From positions 1 to 64,000 of the forward strand of contig JAPTOF010000036.1 in the NCBI GenBank assembly GCA_028554755.1: a stretch of DNA of 64,000 nt, read 5' to 3'. Each line of letters begins with the position of its first letter. Within the stretch, counting starts at the first letter, position 1. The stretch is from Cordia subcordata (Eukaryota; Streptophyta; Magnoliopsida; Boraginales; Cordiaceae). The notes under the pieces are model-generated. The model was not told the DNA's origin. It saw nothing but the letters and a program-made list of their open reading frames with translations, and made no database searches. A program made the position numbers and the translations under genes. This document shows positions 20,451 through 30,145 of this stretch, in pieces.

Positions 20451-22524
20451 GAGGGTGGAAGAGGAAGGGGATCCTCTTGATGTGTGCTTTGAGCTAAGCT
20501 TGGTTCAGCAACGAATTCTCCTTCCTCGGGATATTTGGTGGAGCTTTGATCTCTCACTATCATCTTCAAGGACTTGAAATTTATTTTGATGTTGGGGCTT
20601 TTGAAATGATCCATTTGCATTTCTGATTTGTTTTGGAGAGCTTGGCCTAATGGGATCAGCCATCTTGCTTGAAGAATTTGTGTTGCTTGCTTTCTCAAAG
20701 TTTGGTGCATTTCTATCATTTGTTGAAGGTTTTTTCCCAATGACTTGCCAATCCTCTTGCTTCTTTTGCTTAGGTTTTGAAATCAATGGTTGATCATGAG
20801 AGTGTTGATCAGCCAGTTTCATGGGACATTTATCCACCATATGGCCCACCATTTTACAATGTGAGCATTTTGAAGGCTTCCAAGCATATTCAACCTCAAC
20901 TTGGGCTCGGAACCATCTCTAAGCTTAGGAAAACAGCATCCGAGACTTTCTTCCAAATTTACCTCAATGCAAACTCTTGCAAATTCAAGATTTCTTTTTG
21001 ATTCAGTCAAGGCATCCATTTGAATAGGCTTACCAATGAAGGAAGCAACATAGTTTAATCCTCTCTTTGACCAAAGACTCATTGGAATATTCCATAACTT
21101 AACCCATAATGGGACTTTGTTACAATTCAGATTAATGTACTCAAGATTTGGCTTCCATTTCCTTAGAAGCAAAGGCCTATGGTTCACATGCCATAGTTGT
21201 TGCAAAACCTTTTGACAATGTTCTTCTTTATCAAATTTGAAGACATACCAGCCCTTTCCCTTTATGATCGATGTCAACGTTGCCAAACCTTCTCCAAGCA
21301 AAGTCAACCATGTTTTTGATAAGAAAGTAAGGTGGTGGGGCGCCAATAAATTGGCCAACTAAACAATGGGTCCAAAGTTTGTCCCCTTCATCATATAAAT
21401 CATCCGAGGGGTCGACCACATCCCTAACCCATTGATGATTTTAACTTCCATTTCATCATCAAATTGAAGATTTGTGCTAATAAATTCAGCAAAGTCCTTT
21501 CCCCAATCAAGAGATGGTGTCTTAGAAGTAGGTTCAAACCTGATTTTTGGTGGCTTTTTCCAAGCATTTTGTTGTGCATTTTGTTGAACATTTTGATGTG
21601 AGGCTCTTTTATTTTCAAGTGCACTCTTCTCCTCCCAATCCTCATTTTTGAAATACGCATATGTTGGCTGAGTAGTGCAAACACGAGCTGCTTCTTCATT
21701 TGGAGGAGGGGGCTGAGTTGGTGTGCTTGCTGAAGTGTCCTTATAGAATGACATGGCAGCCATGTCATCTCGGTTGTGGACCCCTTTTTCCTTTGCTGAA
21801 AGTGAGCTATTAAGTGGAGGGAAATTTCCCTCAAAAGAGCCGAAATCTTGTGAAAGACAAAATGCACCAACCTTTGCTTTGGATCTTGGGAATGAGCTGT
21901 CAACTTTTGTGGAGTTTTGGCTGCAAAGAGGCTGTCAAAATCAGAAAAAGCATGCTCCTCTTTTCTCCCAGGGTTAATATCCAAAGCATGTTTGTTCTGA
22001 CCAGCGTGTAAAACCCCTTCTTCAACCTCTTCTTCCTTCAAGCCCGAAGCTTCTAAGTTGCTTGCATGAGTGTTTTCAGAACCCTTTTGAAACTTTGAGA
22101 GGACCCTAGGGCTAGAAGATGCTTGAAACTTAGTTGGTGAACCGAGATGCTTTTGTGAATAATCCTTAACCTCAAGATTTTCGTTTGAAGAGGAAATGGA
22201 GCCCTTGCTAGGGGGAGATAATGATCGAGCTTTCCTTGAAAGAGATTTCACGAGCTCAAGCTTTTCTTTGTCTTTCTCCATTTGTAGAGCTTTGAAAGTT
22301 TTCCCCGACTCAAAAGCAACAAAGGCTTCACGGAGTTCCTTGCTTGAGGTTGATGAAGCTTCTTCATTCTCGTTCTCAAGAGGAGAAATAAAAGACGCTG
22401 AATCAACCTCCTCAAGAATGACTTTTGTGTTTTTTCCCGAAGATGAACATTCCTTAGCTTGAATCTTTGCTGAGATACGTGCACTATGCCTTGATGGAGA
22501 TGATCCTTTCTTCTTCTTTGCCAT
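20447..22524 (-). pseudogene. LINE ORF1 protein (two-ORF class, element L)
   Basis: Start MAKKKKGSSPSRHSARISAKIQAKE at 22524, basic as in the other ORF1s. The first open frame (366 residues, to 21424) is a Ser/Glu/Lys-rich linker with KLELVKSLSRKARSLSPPS, but its last part is shifted; an overlapping frame (21763-21359) holds the proper continuation. DUF4283 follows in two frames (YDEGDKLWTHCLVGQFIGAPPPYFLIKNMVDFAWRRFG, then VLQQLWHVNHRPLLLRKWKPNLEYINLNCNKVPLWVKLWNIPMSLWSKRGL). The zinc knuckle ends GHMVDKC near 20810-20850. The tail ends DPLPLPPS with TGA at 20449-20447 inside the ORF2 start codon. Confidence 0.83.
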
Positions 22525-22660
22525 GGAAATTGCTTAGTAGAGAAGTAAGTAAGAAAGAGAAAGGATGAGACAGGTGGTGTATGTGGTTGAAGGAAGGCCG
22601 AGTGCAAAGTGTGTAGAGAGAAGGGAGAGCATTTCGGTTCAAGAGAGAGAAAGTTTTTTT

Positions 22661-23763
22661 CGGCTGAGAATGGGTTCTTTGTTTTTAAGTTTGAAAATGA
22701 TGAGTATTGCAATCAAGTTATGGAACAACTTTGGCACGTTAATCACCGGCCTCTCTTATTAAGAAAGTGGGATGCTAATGCACAAATGATAAACTTTGGA
22801 TGGGAAAAAGTGCCACTTTGGGTCAAACTTAGAAATGTTCCATGCTCACTTATCACTCAAAGAGGTCTTAGCTACATTGCAAGTACTATTGGCATACCAT
22901 TACAAATGGATAAGCTTACGGAATCACGTACCTTTGTTGGTTTTGCAAGAGTGTGTGTGGAAATGGATCTTTCAAAGTCTCTCCCTGATCACACCTATGT
23001 GAAATTAAGAAATGGGGATTGGGCCAAAATCGACATTGAATATGCATGGAAGCCTCTTGTTTGCCCTTCTTGCAAGATTGTTGGACACTCCATTTCTACG
23101 TGTCAAAATGGTCCACCAAAAAATGCTCCTAGGCAAGCACCTAAAGTGATTGAAAAGAAGAATGATAATTGGAAAATGGCAAAGATTAGAAGAGTGTGGA
23201 AGAAAGTTGAGAATTTTAATCCTACCCCATTCTCCAATGTGGTGGTTAATTTGGTTCAAGCTCCAAGTTTGGCAAAGAATCCAGCCCCTATTGTTGAAGA
23301 AAAGTTGGAAAATAATCGTTTTGCGGTCCTTAAAGCAAATGAAGGCACATCAAAAGTAAAGGATGATTTGATAAAGAGTGATGAAGAAAATGTCATGATC
23401 CAAGAAAATGACACAAATGTTGCTGATTTGGACGCCCAACAACATGAAAATCAAAATGAAGTGCAATTGATTGAAGATAACTTGAGTGTTGAGCAAGATA
23501 GATGGGAAGGGAATATTGGGAACACACTTGAAGGCTCTCGGACCAGACTTGAACATCCTAATCCTACCCCATTTGATGTGTTTCGAGACTTGATTGGATC
23601 TCTCTTTATTGTTTTTCTTCTTGGGATTTCCCTTTTGTTTTGATTTGCTTACCCTCAAACTTGTCTTGCTTTGTAATGTTGTATCATTTAGTTTGAGGGT
23701 TTGGATGGTGTTGTACTGAATTTTGCGCTTAATAAAAATCTTACTTAATCCGCAAAAAAAAAA
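22661..23763 (+). pseudogene. LINE D part 3: ORF1 C-terminal half, 3' UTR, poly(A) (unit 1)
   Basis: Open from 22609 through 23643. It begins inside DUF4283 (FVFKFENDEYCNQVMEQLWHVNHRPLLLRKWDANAQMINFGWEKVPLWVKLRNVPCSL), then SYIASTIGIPLQMDKLTESRTFVGFARVCVEMDLSKSLPDHTYVKLRNGDW and the knuckle CPSCKIVGHSISTC (23062-23103), and an Asn/Glu-rich tail. In units 2 and 3 an extra C before the end creates a stop right after NPTPI, probably the original end; unit 1 reads 24 residues further. The 3' UTR has a perfect 10-bp stem (23651-23660 with 23691-23700), terminal motif CTTACTTAATCCGC and poly(A) 23754-23763. There is no ORF2. Confidence 0.85.
23651..23700 (+). other. 3' UTR stem-loop of LINE D (unit 1)
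   Basis: ACCCTCAAAC (23651-23660) pairs perfectly with GTTTGAGGGT (23691-23700). Also present in units 2 and 3. Confidence 0.8.
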
Positions 23764-24663
23764 GATGGAAGCTAGGTGCATTGAATTAGAAGAGGTAAGG
23801 AGGCCAATTCCATCCATTTTGAGTGTAGATATCACTAACCTTTGTAAAGAGTGAAAGGGTGTAGAAATATGTTTTGCCAAGATAAACCAAGGTTGCCCTC
23901 CGGGTGCCAAGTGTCCAGCCAAAAATGAGTATCCTTGCCATTCCCAACAATATGTTTAATGCTTCCTCGTGCAATCTCACGGCATTTGAACAAACTTCTC
24001 ATAATCCAACTAAGATCCTTTTGGGATGGTGTATGTCCAAATGGAACCTTCTTTGATGTAGTTTTCATGAACCCAAGAGCTCCAAAGTGATTCTTTGAAT
24101 GCATACATTCTCCAAAAGATTTTAAGCATGAAGGTATCATTAATTTCCTGAAGTCTTCTAATTCCAAGACCCCCTTCTTCTTGTGTCAAACAAATATCTT
24201 TCCAAGCAACTTTAGCTCCAGTGTCTCTCCAAAGGAAGGCTTTAAAACTTTTTCTCAATAGTTGCAATGACCCCCTTAGGGATGAGAAAGACTCCAGCCC
24301 AATATGAACATATTTGGGTAAGAGTGGATTTAATGAGAAGTAATCTTCCAGCAAAAGATAACCATTTTGTTGTCCAATGCTCAATCTTCTTTGTGATCTT
24401 TTCCAAAAGAGGAAAGCAATCGGCCTTACTAAGTTTCCTCAATACAAGAAGGACTCCCAAGTAACGAAAAGGTAGATTACCTTCTTTGATCTCAAGTTTA
24501 TCCAGAATGTCCTTTTTCCTCTCCAAAGGGACCCCACCAAAGAACGCTTCACTCTTGTCTTTGCTGATTTTTAATCCCGAGAGAGAATGATAAGCACTAA
24601 GTGTATTCATAATGCATTCAAGAGAATTGATATCTCCTTTGCAAAAGATAAGGAGGTCATCCG
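23764..24663 (-). pseudogene. LINE O continued: ORF2 from catalytic ADD box to SFHL (unit 1)
   Basis: Minus-strand ORF2 resuming O after the insertion of D. From the right: ADDLLIFCKGDINSLECIMNTLSAYHSLSGLKISKDKSEAFFGGVPLERKKDIL, the thumb (LPFRYLGVLLVLRKLSKADC), AGRLLLIKSTLTQICSYWA, then EEGGLGIRRLQEIN and the segment ending NAPSFHL. Frameshifts at about 24250, 24010 and 23835. The right end breaks at 24663, inside the FADD motif, where the 3' UTR fragment F begins; the RT core upstream of the box resumes only at 28124 (P). Confidence 0.82.
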
Positions 24664-24755
24664 CAATCTCATCTTTGTACTTTGCTCTTTTGTATTTTGA
24701 GATCCCTCTTTTGTTTGCTTCATACCCTCCAAGTCTTGTCACCATTTTATTTGTT
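24664..24755 (+). mobile_element. LINE F: 5'-truncated ORF1-only 3' UTR, left part (unit 1)
   Basis: A plus-strand fragment with the left hairpin arm ACCCTCCAAGTC (24724-24735). It is interrupted at TTTTATTTGTT by G and resumes at 28031, where the right arm GACTTGGAGGGT (28049-28060) and a poly(A) tail (28115-28123) follow. The two arms are perfectly complementary over 12 bp although 3.3 kb apart, showing that G landed in the hairpin loop. F carries no ORF; it is a 3' UTR-only copy of about 180 bp. Confidence 0.75.
24745..24755. repeat. Target-site duplication of LINE G (other copy 28031-28040)
   Basis: TTTTATTTGTT at 24745-24755 and, one base shorter in unit 1, at 28031-28040; the full 11 bases are present in unit 2 (40444-40454 and 43736-43746) and unit 3 (56166-56176 and 59464-59474). 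Confidence 0.75.
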
Positions 24756-25035
24756 TTTTTTTTTGCGTGAAAAGTGAAAAGCACTATATTAATTACAAAA
24801 GAAGTACATGAGAGTCAAAAGAAGGGGAAGCTCAATCCAATATAGCCTCAATTCCCAATTCTTACAAATGATTTTGTTGATACAAGAAGAAGTGAAATGC
24901 TTCCCAATTGAACACTTAATTCGAACATGGTTGAAGATGGATGAAAAGATTTGCTCTTCCGTTTTTGCTCCTTTGCTAAATTGCCTATTGTTCCTTTCCA
25001 ACCAAATGAAATAAATTGTTGCTCTGAAGATATGC

Positions 25036-25052
25036 TTGATGAGTGTTGCTTT
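25036..25052. repeat. Target-site duplication of LINE H (other copy 25521-25537)
   Basis: TTGATGAGTGTTGCTTT is repeated exactly at 25036-25052 and 25521-25537. Units 2 (40736-40752, 41222-41238) and 3 (56458-56474, 56949-56965) keep the same pair. Confidence 0.9.
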
Positions 25053-25520
25053 TTTTTTTTGGATAAGTGAGAATTTTCATAAAATGTGTTAAATGTACAA
25101 GTACAAGATGGAGAAGGTACAAAAGAACCTATACAAAAATATTTTCTAATATCCAATCTTTGCATAATGATTTGTTCAAAGGTGAAGAAGGAAACTTTTT
25201 ACAATTTGAGAGTTTAACTCTAACATCATTAAAAATAGCATGGAAGATGAACTCCTCGGTTTTAGCTTTGTCTTTGAAGATGCGCTGATTCCTTTCAATC
25301 CAAATGTGGTACACGGCTGCACAAAAGAAATGTTTGATGATGGTTGCTTTCAAATGATTTTCAAGGGAAAAAGGAGTGAAATAAGTGATAATGTCTTCCC
25401 AAGAGATCAAGCTTTCCAGAATTTTGGTGAGAAGAAGACCCTTTCTCCAAATCCTTCGAGTGAAACTACATTCGAAAAAAAGATGGTCCCTCGTTTCACA
25501 ACCCATTCTACAAGAAATGT
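25053..25520 (-). pseudogene. LINE H: short 5'-truncated ORF2 C-terminus inside G (unit 1)
   Basis: A 468-bp insert. The poly(A) appears as T up to 25060; unit 3 shows the complete terminal motif (CTTATCCCGC). The coding part is the ORF2 C-terminus: CRMGCETRDHLFFECSFTRRIWRKGLLL, HLKATIIKHFFCAAVYHIWIERNQRIF, ending CKDWILENIFV near 25129. The open frame extends right into G by chance. It lies between exact 17-bp duplications, so it is an independent insertion. Confidence 0.88.
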
Positions 25521-26878
25521 TTGATGAGTGTTGCTTTGAGATTGCCTTCAAGAACATACGGAGTAAGGAAAGTGAAAATCTCACTCCATAAGATTGGTGG
25601 ATCTTTGATGCATGTTAACTCAAGTCCCTTTGCCATATTCTTCTTGTAAAGCTACAATGGAAGAAGAGATGGTCCCTTGTTTCACAAGCAAAGTTGCAAA
25701 AGATGCAATTTGAATTGATTTCAATACCCCAAGTAAGCATTCTGAATTTTGTTGTGAGCCTATCATGCATTGCAATCCAAGTGATAAAAGCATGCTTTGG
25801 TGTGTGGTTTTTAAACCAAATAACGCTGTGCCATTCAATCTTGCTTTTTCGCCTAAGCAAGTGCTCCCAAGTGTGCTTAAAAGAGAATTTCCCGTCATTT
25901 GAGGACTCCAAGAGTAAGAATCCATATTATTCTCAACAATGGCAGCATTTGGGATAGGAATATGCATAAGCTGAATTGGCCAATTCCAAGAGCCATTTGA
26001 GAAGATTTCTCGTACCTTTGCATGAAGAGGTGGATGGTTGAAGGTGCCATTCCAATGCTCAAGGAGAGAACCATTGTTATGCCATTGATCAAGCCAAAAG
26101 TGTGTGTTTCTTCCATCTCCAAGAATATGTGAGATATGACTCCTAATTGAAGCTCGGCAATTGAGAAGCTTCTTTAAGATCCAACTTGAGTCAATTGGGC
26201 ATGAAATTGTCCAGATTGACTCATTCTTAATGTAGTTTGAATGCACCCATTTGCTCCAAAGAGTGTCCCGAAATGCATACATTCTCCAAAAAACTTTTAT
26301 GAAGAAAGTATTGTTGATGTCCTCCAAAGACCTAATTCCCAATCCTCCTTCATCCAAAGGAACACAAACATTGCTCCATGCTATCTTTGCACCCGTATCT
26401 CTCCAAAGAAATGCACAAAACTTTGACTCAATTTCCTTGATAATGCCCTTCGGGAGTAGAAGTGAACTTGCCCAAAATGTAGAAATTTGTGTGAGTGTTG
26501 ACTTAATGAGCATAACTCTTCCAGCATATGAGAGACTTTGTGTAGTCCAATGCTCAATCCTTCCATTGATTTTATCCAAAAGTGGCCCACAATCTCCTTT
26601 GCGAAGCTTTCTAGTCACCAATGGAACCCCAAGGTATCTAATTGGAAGTAACCCTCTTTGAAACCAAGTTTTTCAAGGATAAGCTTCTTTTCATTTTGGG
26701 AAATGCCTCCAAGGAAAACATCACTTTTGCTGCAATTAACTTTGAGTCCCGAAAACTCATAGAATTTCTCTAATGTCTCCATGATACAAGCAATTGACTT
26801 CAAGTTGCCAAAAAATAAAGAGATCATCCGCAAAGCATATATGATTCAGCTTGAGTTTAGCACATTTTGGGTGGTAGC

Positions 26879-26925
26879 TGAATTTTGGGTGATGTTTTTT
26901 TGCGGATTGAATTTTGGGTGATGTT
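26879..26925 (-). mobile_element. Tail-only LINE insertion: 18-bp TSDs flanking 11 bp (unit 1)
   Basis: TGAATTTTGGGTGATGTT occurs at 26879-26896 and 26908-26925. Between them are 11 bases, TTTTTGCGGAT, whose complement is ATCCGCAAAAA: exactly the last bases and poly(A) of the LINE family here. It looks like a LINE insertion truncated to its terminal motif. Unit 3 has the same 11 bases (58325-58335); unit 2 has 8 (42599-42606). Confidence 0.75.
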
Positions 26926-28030
26926 CCAAGCCATTAAATAATGATGAGAGGACTTCCATGCATAAGACAAAAATATAAGGAGAGATGGGGTCACCTTGTC
27001 TTATGCCACTTGCTCCTTTAAAGTATCCTTCAAAACTTCCATTGATTGAAATGGTGAAGCTAGGAGTTGTGATACAAGCCATAATCCACTTAACAAAGGT
27101 GTCGGGAAAACCAAATGCATAAAGTGTAACTTTAATAAAGTCCCAACTAAGTGAGTCAAAAGCCTTCATGATATCAACTTTAAGGGCACATCTTGGTGAG
27201 AAATGAGTTCTACAATATCCTCTAAAAATATCATGTGCAACAAGAATGTTCTCATTAATAAGTCTTCCTTCAATGAATGCGGATTGGTTCCATGAAATGA
27301 TGGAAGGTAAGCAAACTTTCATCCTATTTACAAGGATTTTGGAAATGCACTTATAAATCGTGTTGCAACAAGAAATGGGTCTAAAGTCCTTTACCATGGT
27401 TGGATTTTGGACTTTAGGGACAAGAGCAATATAAGTGGCATTTACCTCCTTAAGCATCTTCCGAATTCAAAGAGTTGATGGCCTTGAGTACATCTTCTCC
27501 CACTTTGTTCCATGCATTTTTGTAAAAGAGTGAAGTGTATCCATCCGGCCCTGGGCTTTTGTTGGGGTTGAGAGAAAAAAGAGTACTCATAATTTCTTCC
27601 CGAGTGATAGGAGCAACCAAATCAGCCAAGTATTCCTCCTTGATGGTTTTGCCAAGAATGCTTTTGACGTTGTCTTCATTATCTTGGGTGCTTTTCGGAG
27701 TTCCAATTAACTTCATGAAAAAGGATATAAACTCTTCCTTAATGCCATCGTAAGAAGTAATAGTGTTCCCATCTTTATCCTTAATGGCATTGATAATGTT
27801 TTTCCTTCTTCTCCCTTTGACAACATTGTGAAAGAAATTTGAATTTGTGTCCCCATACTTGATCCATTGAAGCCTAGACTTTTGGTGGAGCATATGCCTT
27901 TGAATGCTGTCAAGTTCCTCAATTTTTCAAGAATATCTTTTCCTTGTTGAGAATTTCCTCACTGATAATCCCATTGAGAATGTCAACTTGCACTTCTTGG
28001 AGATTATCCTAGACTTTTGAGCATATCCCG

Positions 28031-28123
28031 TTTATTTGTTGTATCTTTGACTTGGAGGGTTATGAATGGTTTGTTCCAAAATTGTGATAGAATTAAATTT
28101 CTCACTTACCCAGCAAAAAAAAA
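28031..28123 (+). mobile_element. LINE F right part: hairpin arm, terminal motif, poly(A) (unit 1)
   Basis: Continues F after G: GTTGTATCTTTGACTTGGAGG, the right hairpin arm (28049-28060), the motif CTCACTTACCCAGC and poly(A) at 28115-28123. Unit 2 reads CTTACCCCGC at the same point, closer to the consensus. Confidence 0.75.
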
Positions 28124-28439
28124 TAATCTTGGAGATACACTTGTATATGGTGTTGCAACAAGAGATTGGCCTAAAATCTTTAACCATAGAGGGATTTGGG
28201 ATTTTAGGCACAAGTGCAATAATGGTGGAATTTACCTCCTTAAGAAGCTTGCTTGATTCAAAGAAGGAGCTGATTGCATTTGCAACATCTTCACCAACAA
28301 TATCCCAAGCAACCTTGTAGAAATGAGATGTAAAGCCATTCGCCCCGGACTTTTGTTGGGATTAAGAGAGAAAAGTGTTTCCTTGATTTCATGGTGAATA
28401 CTTCATGTGACATAAAGAAGGAAGAAGGTGAAAAGAGGC
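28124..28439 (-). pseudogene. LINE ORF2 fragment P: RT core, minus strand (probably part of O) (unit 1)
   Basis: On the minus strand: FSLNPNKSPG near 28350, then DIVGEDVANAISSFFESSKLLKEVNSTIIALVPKIPNPSMVKDFRPISCC and NTIYKC near 28150, with one frameshift at the SPG motif. It ends where F's poly(A) starts. It lies exactly upstream (in ORF2 order) of O, which begins at the ADD box; the missing piece corresponds to about 470 bp in B (13279-13746). The simplest reading is that F inserted into O with deletion of the target rather than duplication. The right end is cut by I. Confidence 0.7.
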
Positions 28440-29499
28440 TTTTTTTTCACGAGGAATGTGAGATTTGTATTAATGATGAATGTACAAAACATTTACAAAA
28501 TGTGGGGCTGATCTAAACAAGTATTTCTTCAATCCCCTACAATTTACAAATTTGCCTATTAGTGCTAGTGGAAGGGAAGTGTTTTCCACTAATACATTTT
28601 GACCGAACATGATTATAAATGGATGAGAATAATTGCTCCTTCGTTTTGACTCTGTGAAATTCACGGCAATTCCTTTCATTCCAAACAAAATAAATGGCAG
28701 CTTCCAAGAGATACTTTAGTATGGTAGCTTTGAGGTTCCCTTCAAGCGCATGAGGCGTAATGTATGCAATGATCTCTTCCCAATCAATCAAGGAATCTTG
28801 TATCATAAGGAGATGAAGACCCATTCGCCAAATTCTCCTAGTAAAACAACAATTGAAGAAAAGATGGTTTGCAAAAGATTCAAGTGGGATTGATCACAAT
28901 GCCCCAAGTTAACATTTTTAATTTTGTATTAAGGCGATCATGAATTACAAGCCAAGTAATAAATGCATGCCAAGGAGTGTGCCCTTTAAACCACACAATG
29001 TTGTGCCATCCAACTTTATTTTGCTTGGTTCGAATATTCTCCCAAGTATGTGCAAAGTTGAATTCTCCTTTGGAGAAAGATCCCAAGTGAAAGTATTCGG
29101 ATTTTCTTCCACAAGCTCAAGGTGTGGGGCATTAATGTGTAAGAGGTGGGAAGGCCAAGACCAATTGCCTTGAGTAGAAATGACTAACCTTTGCGTAAAA
29201 GGTTGGATTGTTAAAAGTGCTACTCCAATGGGTGCCAAGAATGCCTTCCATGTGACAATTATCGTGCCAAAAGTGTGTATACTTTCCATTGCCAAGGATA
29301 TGAGTGATATGAGACCTACAAAGTTTCAACATTTGAGAAGGCTTTTAAAGATCCAACTAGCATCATTTGAGGAGTTGCTGTCCAAATTGATCCATTGTAT
29401 GTAGTTTCCATGAATCCAATTACTCCAAAGAGTTTGTCGGCATGCATACATTCTCCAAAAGGTTTTTAGAAGATAAGTGTTATTAATATCTTCAATCTT
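28440..29499 (-). pseudogene. LINE I: ORF2 C-terminal half, minus strand, part 1 (unit 1)
   Basis: Poly(A) is the T-run at 28440-28447, terminal motif CATTCCTCGTG. From the right: IEDINNTYLLKTFWRMYACRQTLWSNWIHGNYI, SHITHILGNGKYTHFWHDNCHMEGILGTHW (29332), FSFAHTWENIR-type segment, HAFITWLVIHDRLNTKLKMLTWGIVINPT, then a deletion in the zinc region (the CxxC part is missing near 28880) and the C-terminus GLHLLMIQDSLIDWEEIIAYITPHALEGNLKATILKYLLEAAIYFVWNERN ending at 28537. It is interrupted at 29499 by J and continues at 31603. Confidence 0.8.
29484..29499. repeat. Target-site duplication of LINE J (other copy at 31603-31614, partial)
   Basis: TAATATCTTCAATCTT at 29484-29499. In unit 2 both copies are complete (45194-45209 and 47312-47327); in unit 1 the right copy has lost its first four bases into the A-run. 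Joining the flanks restores the ORF2 of I (RLKIEDINNTYLLK). Confidence 0.85.
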
Positions 29500-30145
29500 T
29501 CTCAGATAAGCTTGCTGCTTGTTCTCTTAATGGAGCTCGTTCTACTCCTCTTGTCAAGGAGAATATTAATCTAATTTCTCAAGATGGTAACGAGCAACCT
29601 GATCCTTCAAAATGTGCTATCTGGTCGTAAAAGCTTGAGCTTGAAGGAAAGAGAAGATCAGTCTTTGCACAATGGTCAAATGCATTACTTGGAGGTTCTT
29701 ACTGACACGGCTGCTACTTTTCCAGCAAATAGGAGTACTTTTGGCAGCCCTTGCAATCCACATTCGACACCTCATTGTACCAACTCTGAAGTGGGATGCA
29801 AAGACGTCCATCTTTAAATTCAAATCCTGAATTTTTCACCTCTGTCGTGAAGCTCTTTGACCGTCCAAATCAGTCTTCCATTTCTAACAAAATGGCCCAT
29901 GCTTAGCCGAATACTTCTCAACTTCAAAATGCATAAGTGGAAATTGATTCCTACTCACATGCCAACTTGGATTCCAGTCCAACCTTGTAGCCAAATCACT
30001 TTCCACCAAAACAAAACTCAATTTCGCAGCAAGCTGCAAACAAGTTATTCTTTCTACAATCTCGGCTGGAACAACTCCCCCACTTGAGAATGCACAAGGA
30101 GCTCTTTCAAGCTCATCTCAACGGCAAAATGCAGCAAAATATGAT

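Larger units (their letters stand above)
16809..22660 (-). mobile_element. LINE L, full-length two-ORF element, minus strand
   Basis: About 5.85 kb between 16-bp TSDs. On the minus strand: 136-bp 5' UTR (22660-22525), ORF1 (22524-20447), ORF2 (20450-16879), a ~60-bp 3' UTR and poly(A) seen as T at 16807-16816 with terminal motif CTTTCTTCGCG. It is the only clearly full-length two-ORF LINE in the window. There is no hairpin of the CCCCTCAAG type. The last 111 bp of its 5' end (22550-22660) form the left edge of the tandem unit and reappear at 38249 and 53973. Confidence 0.9.
24756..28030 (-). pseudogene. LINE G: ORF2-derived, 5'-truncated, minus strand (unit 1)
   Basis: Poly(A) is the T-run ending at 24764, with terminal motif TTTTCACGC. 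On the minus strand from the right: the segment between endonuclease and RT (EEILNKEKDILEKIEEL, MLHQKSRLQWIKYGDTNSNFFHN at 27893), RT core SPGPDGYTSLFYKNAW, KDFRPISCCNTIYKCISKILVNRMK, KVDIMKAFDSLSW, GIRQGDPISPYIF (27457-26846), then LGGISQNEKKLIL, LVTRKLRKGDC, a 333-residue frame (26621-25620) through the thumb, and zf-RVT (CIFCNFACETRDHLFFHCSF). The endonuclease is missing. It is broken by a tail-only insertion next to the catalytic box, frameshifts at 27450 and 26840, and insertion H. Confidence 0.85.

Noticed and set aside
5649..23763. D and the minus-strand ORF2 O as another head-to-head, two-RNA insertion like A'
   Set aside because: The 15-bp duplication at 6341-6355 and 23764-23778 shows that D simply inserted into O; the ORF2 continues on the far side.
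25240..25524. Plus-strand open frame of 94 codons, repeated in all units
   Set aside because: It is the antisense of the conserved ORF2 C-terminus in H; shadows like this recur in every ORF2 copy.
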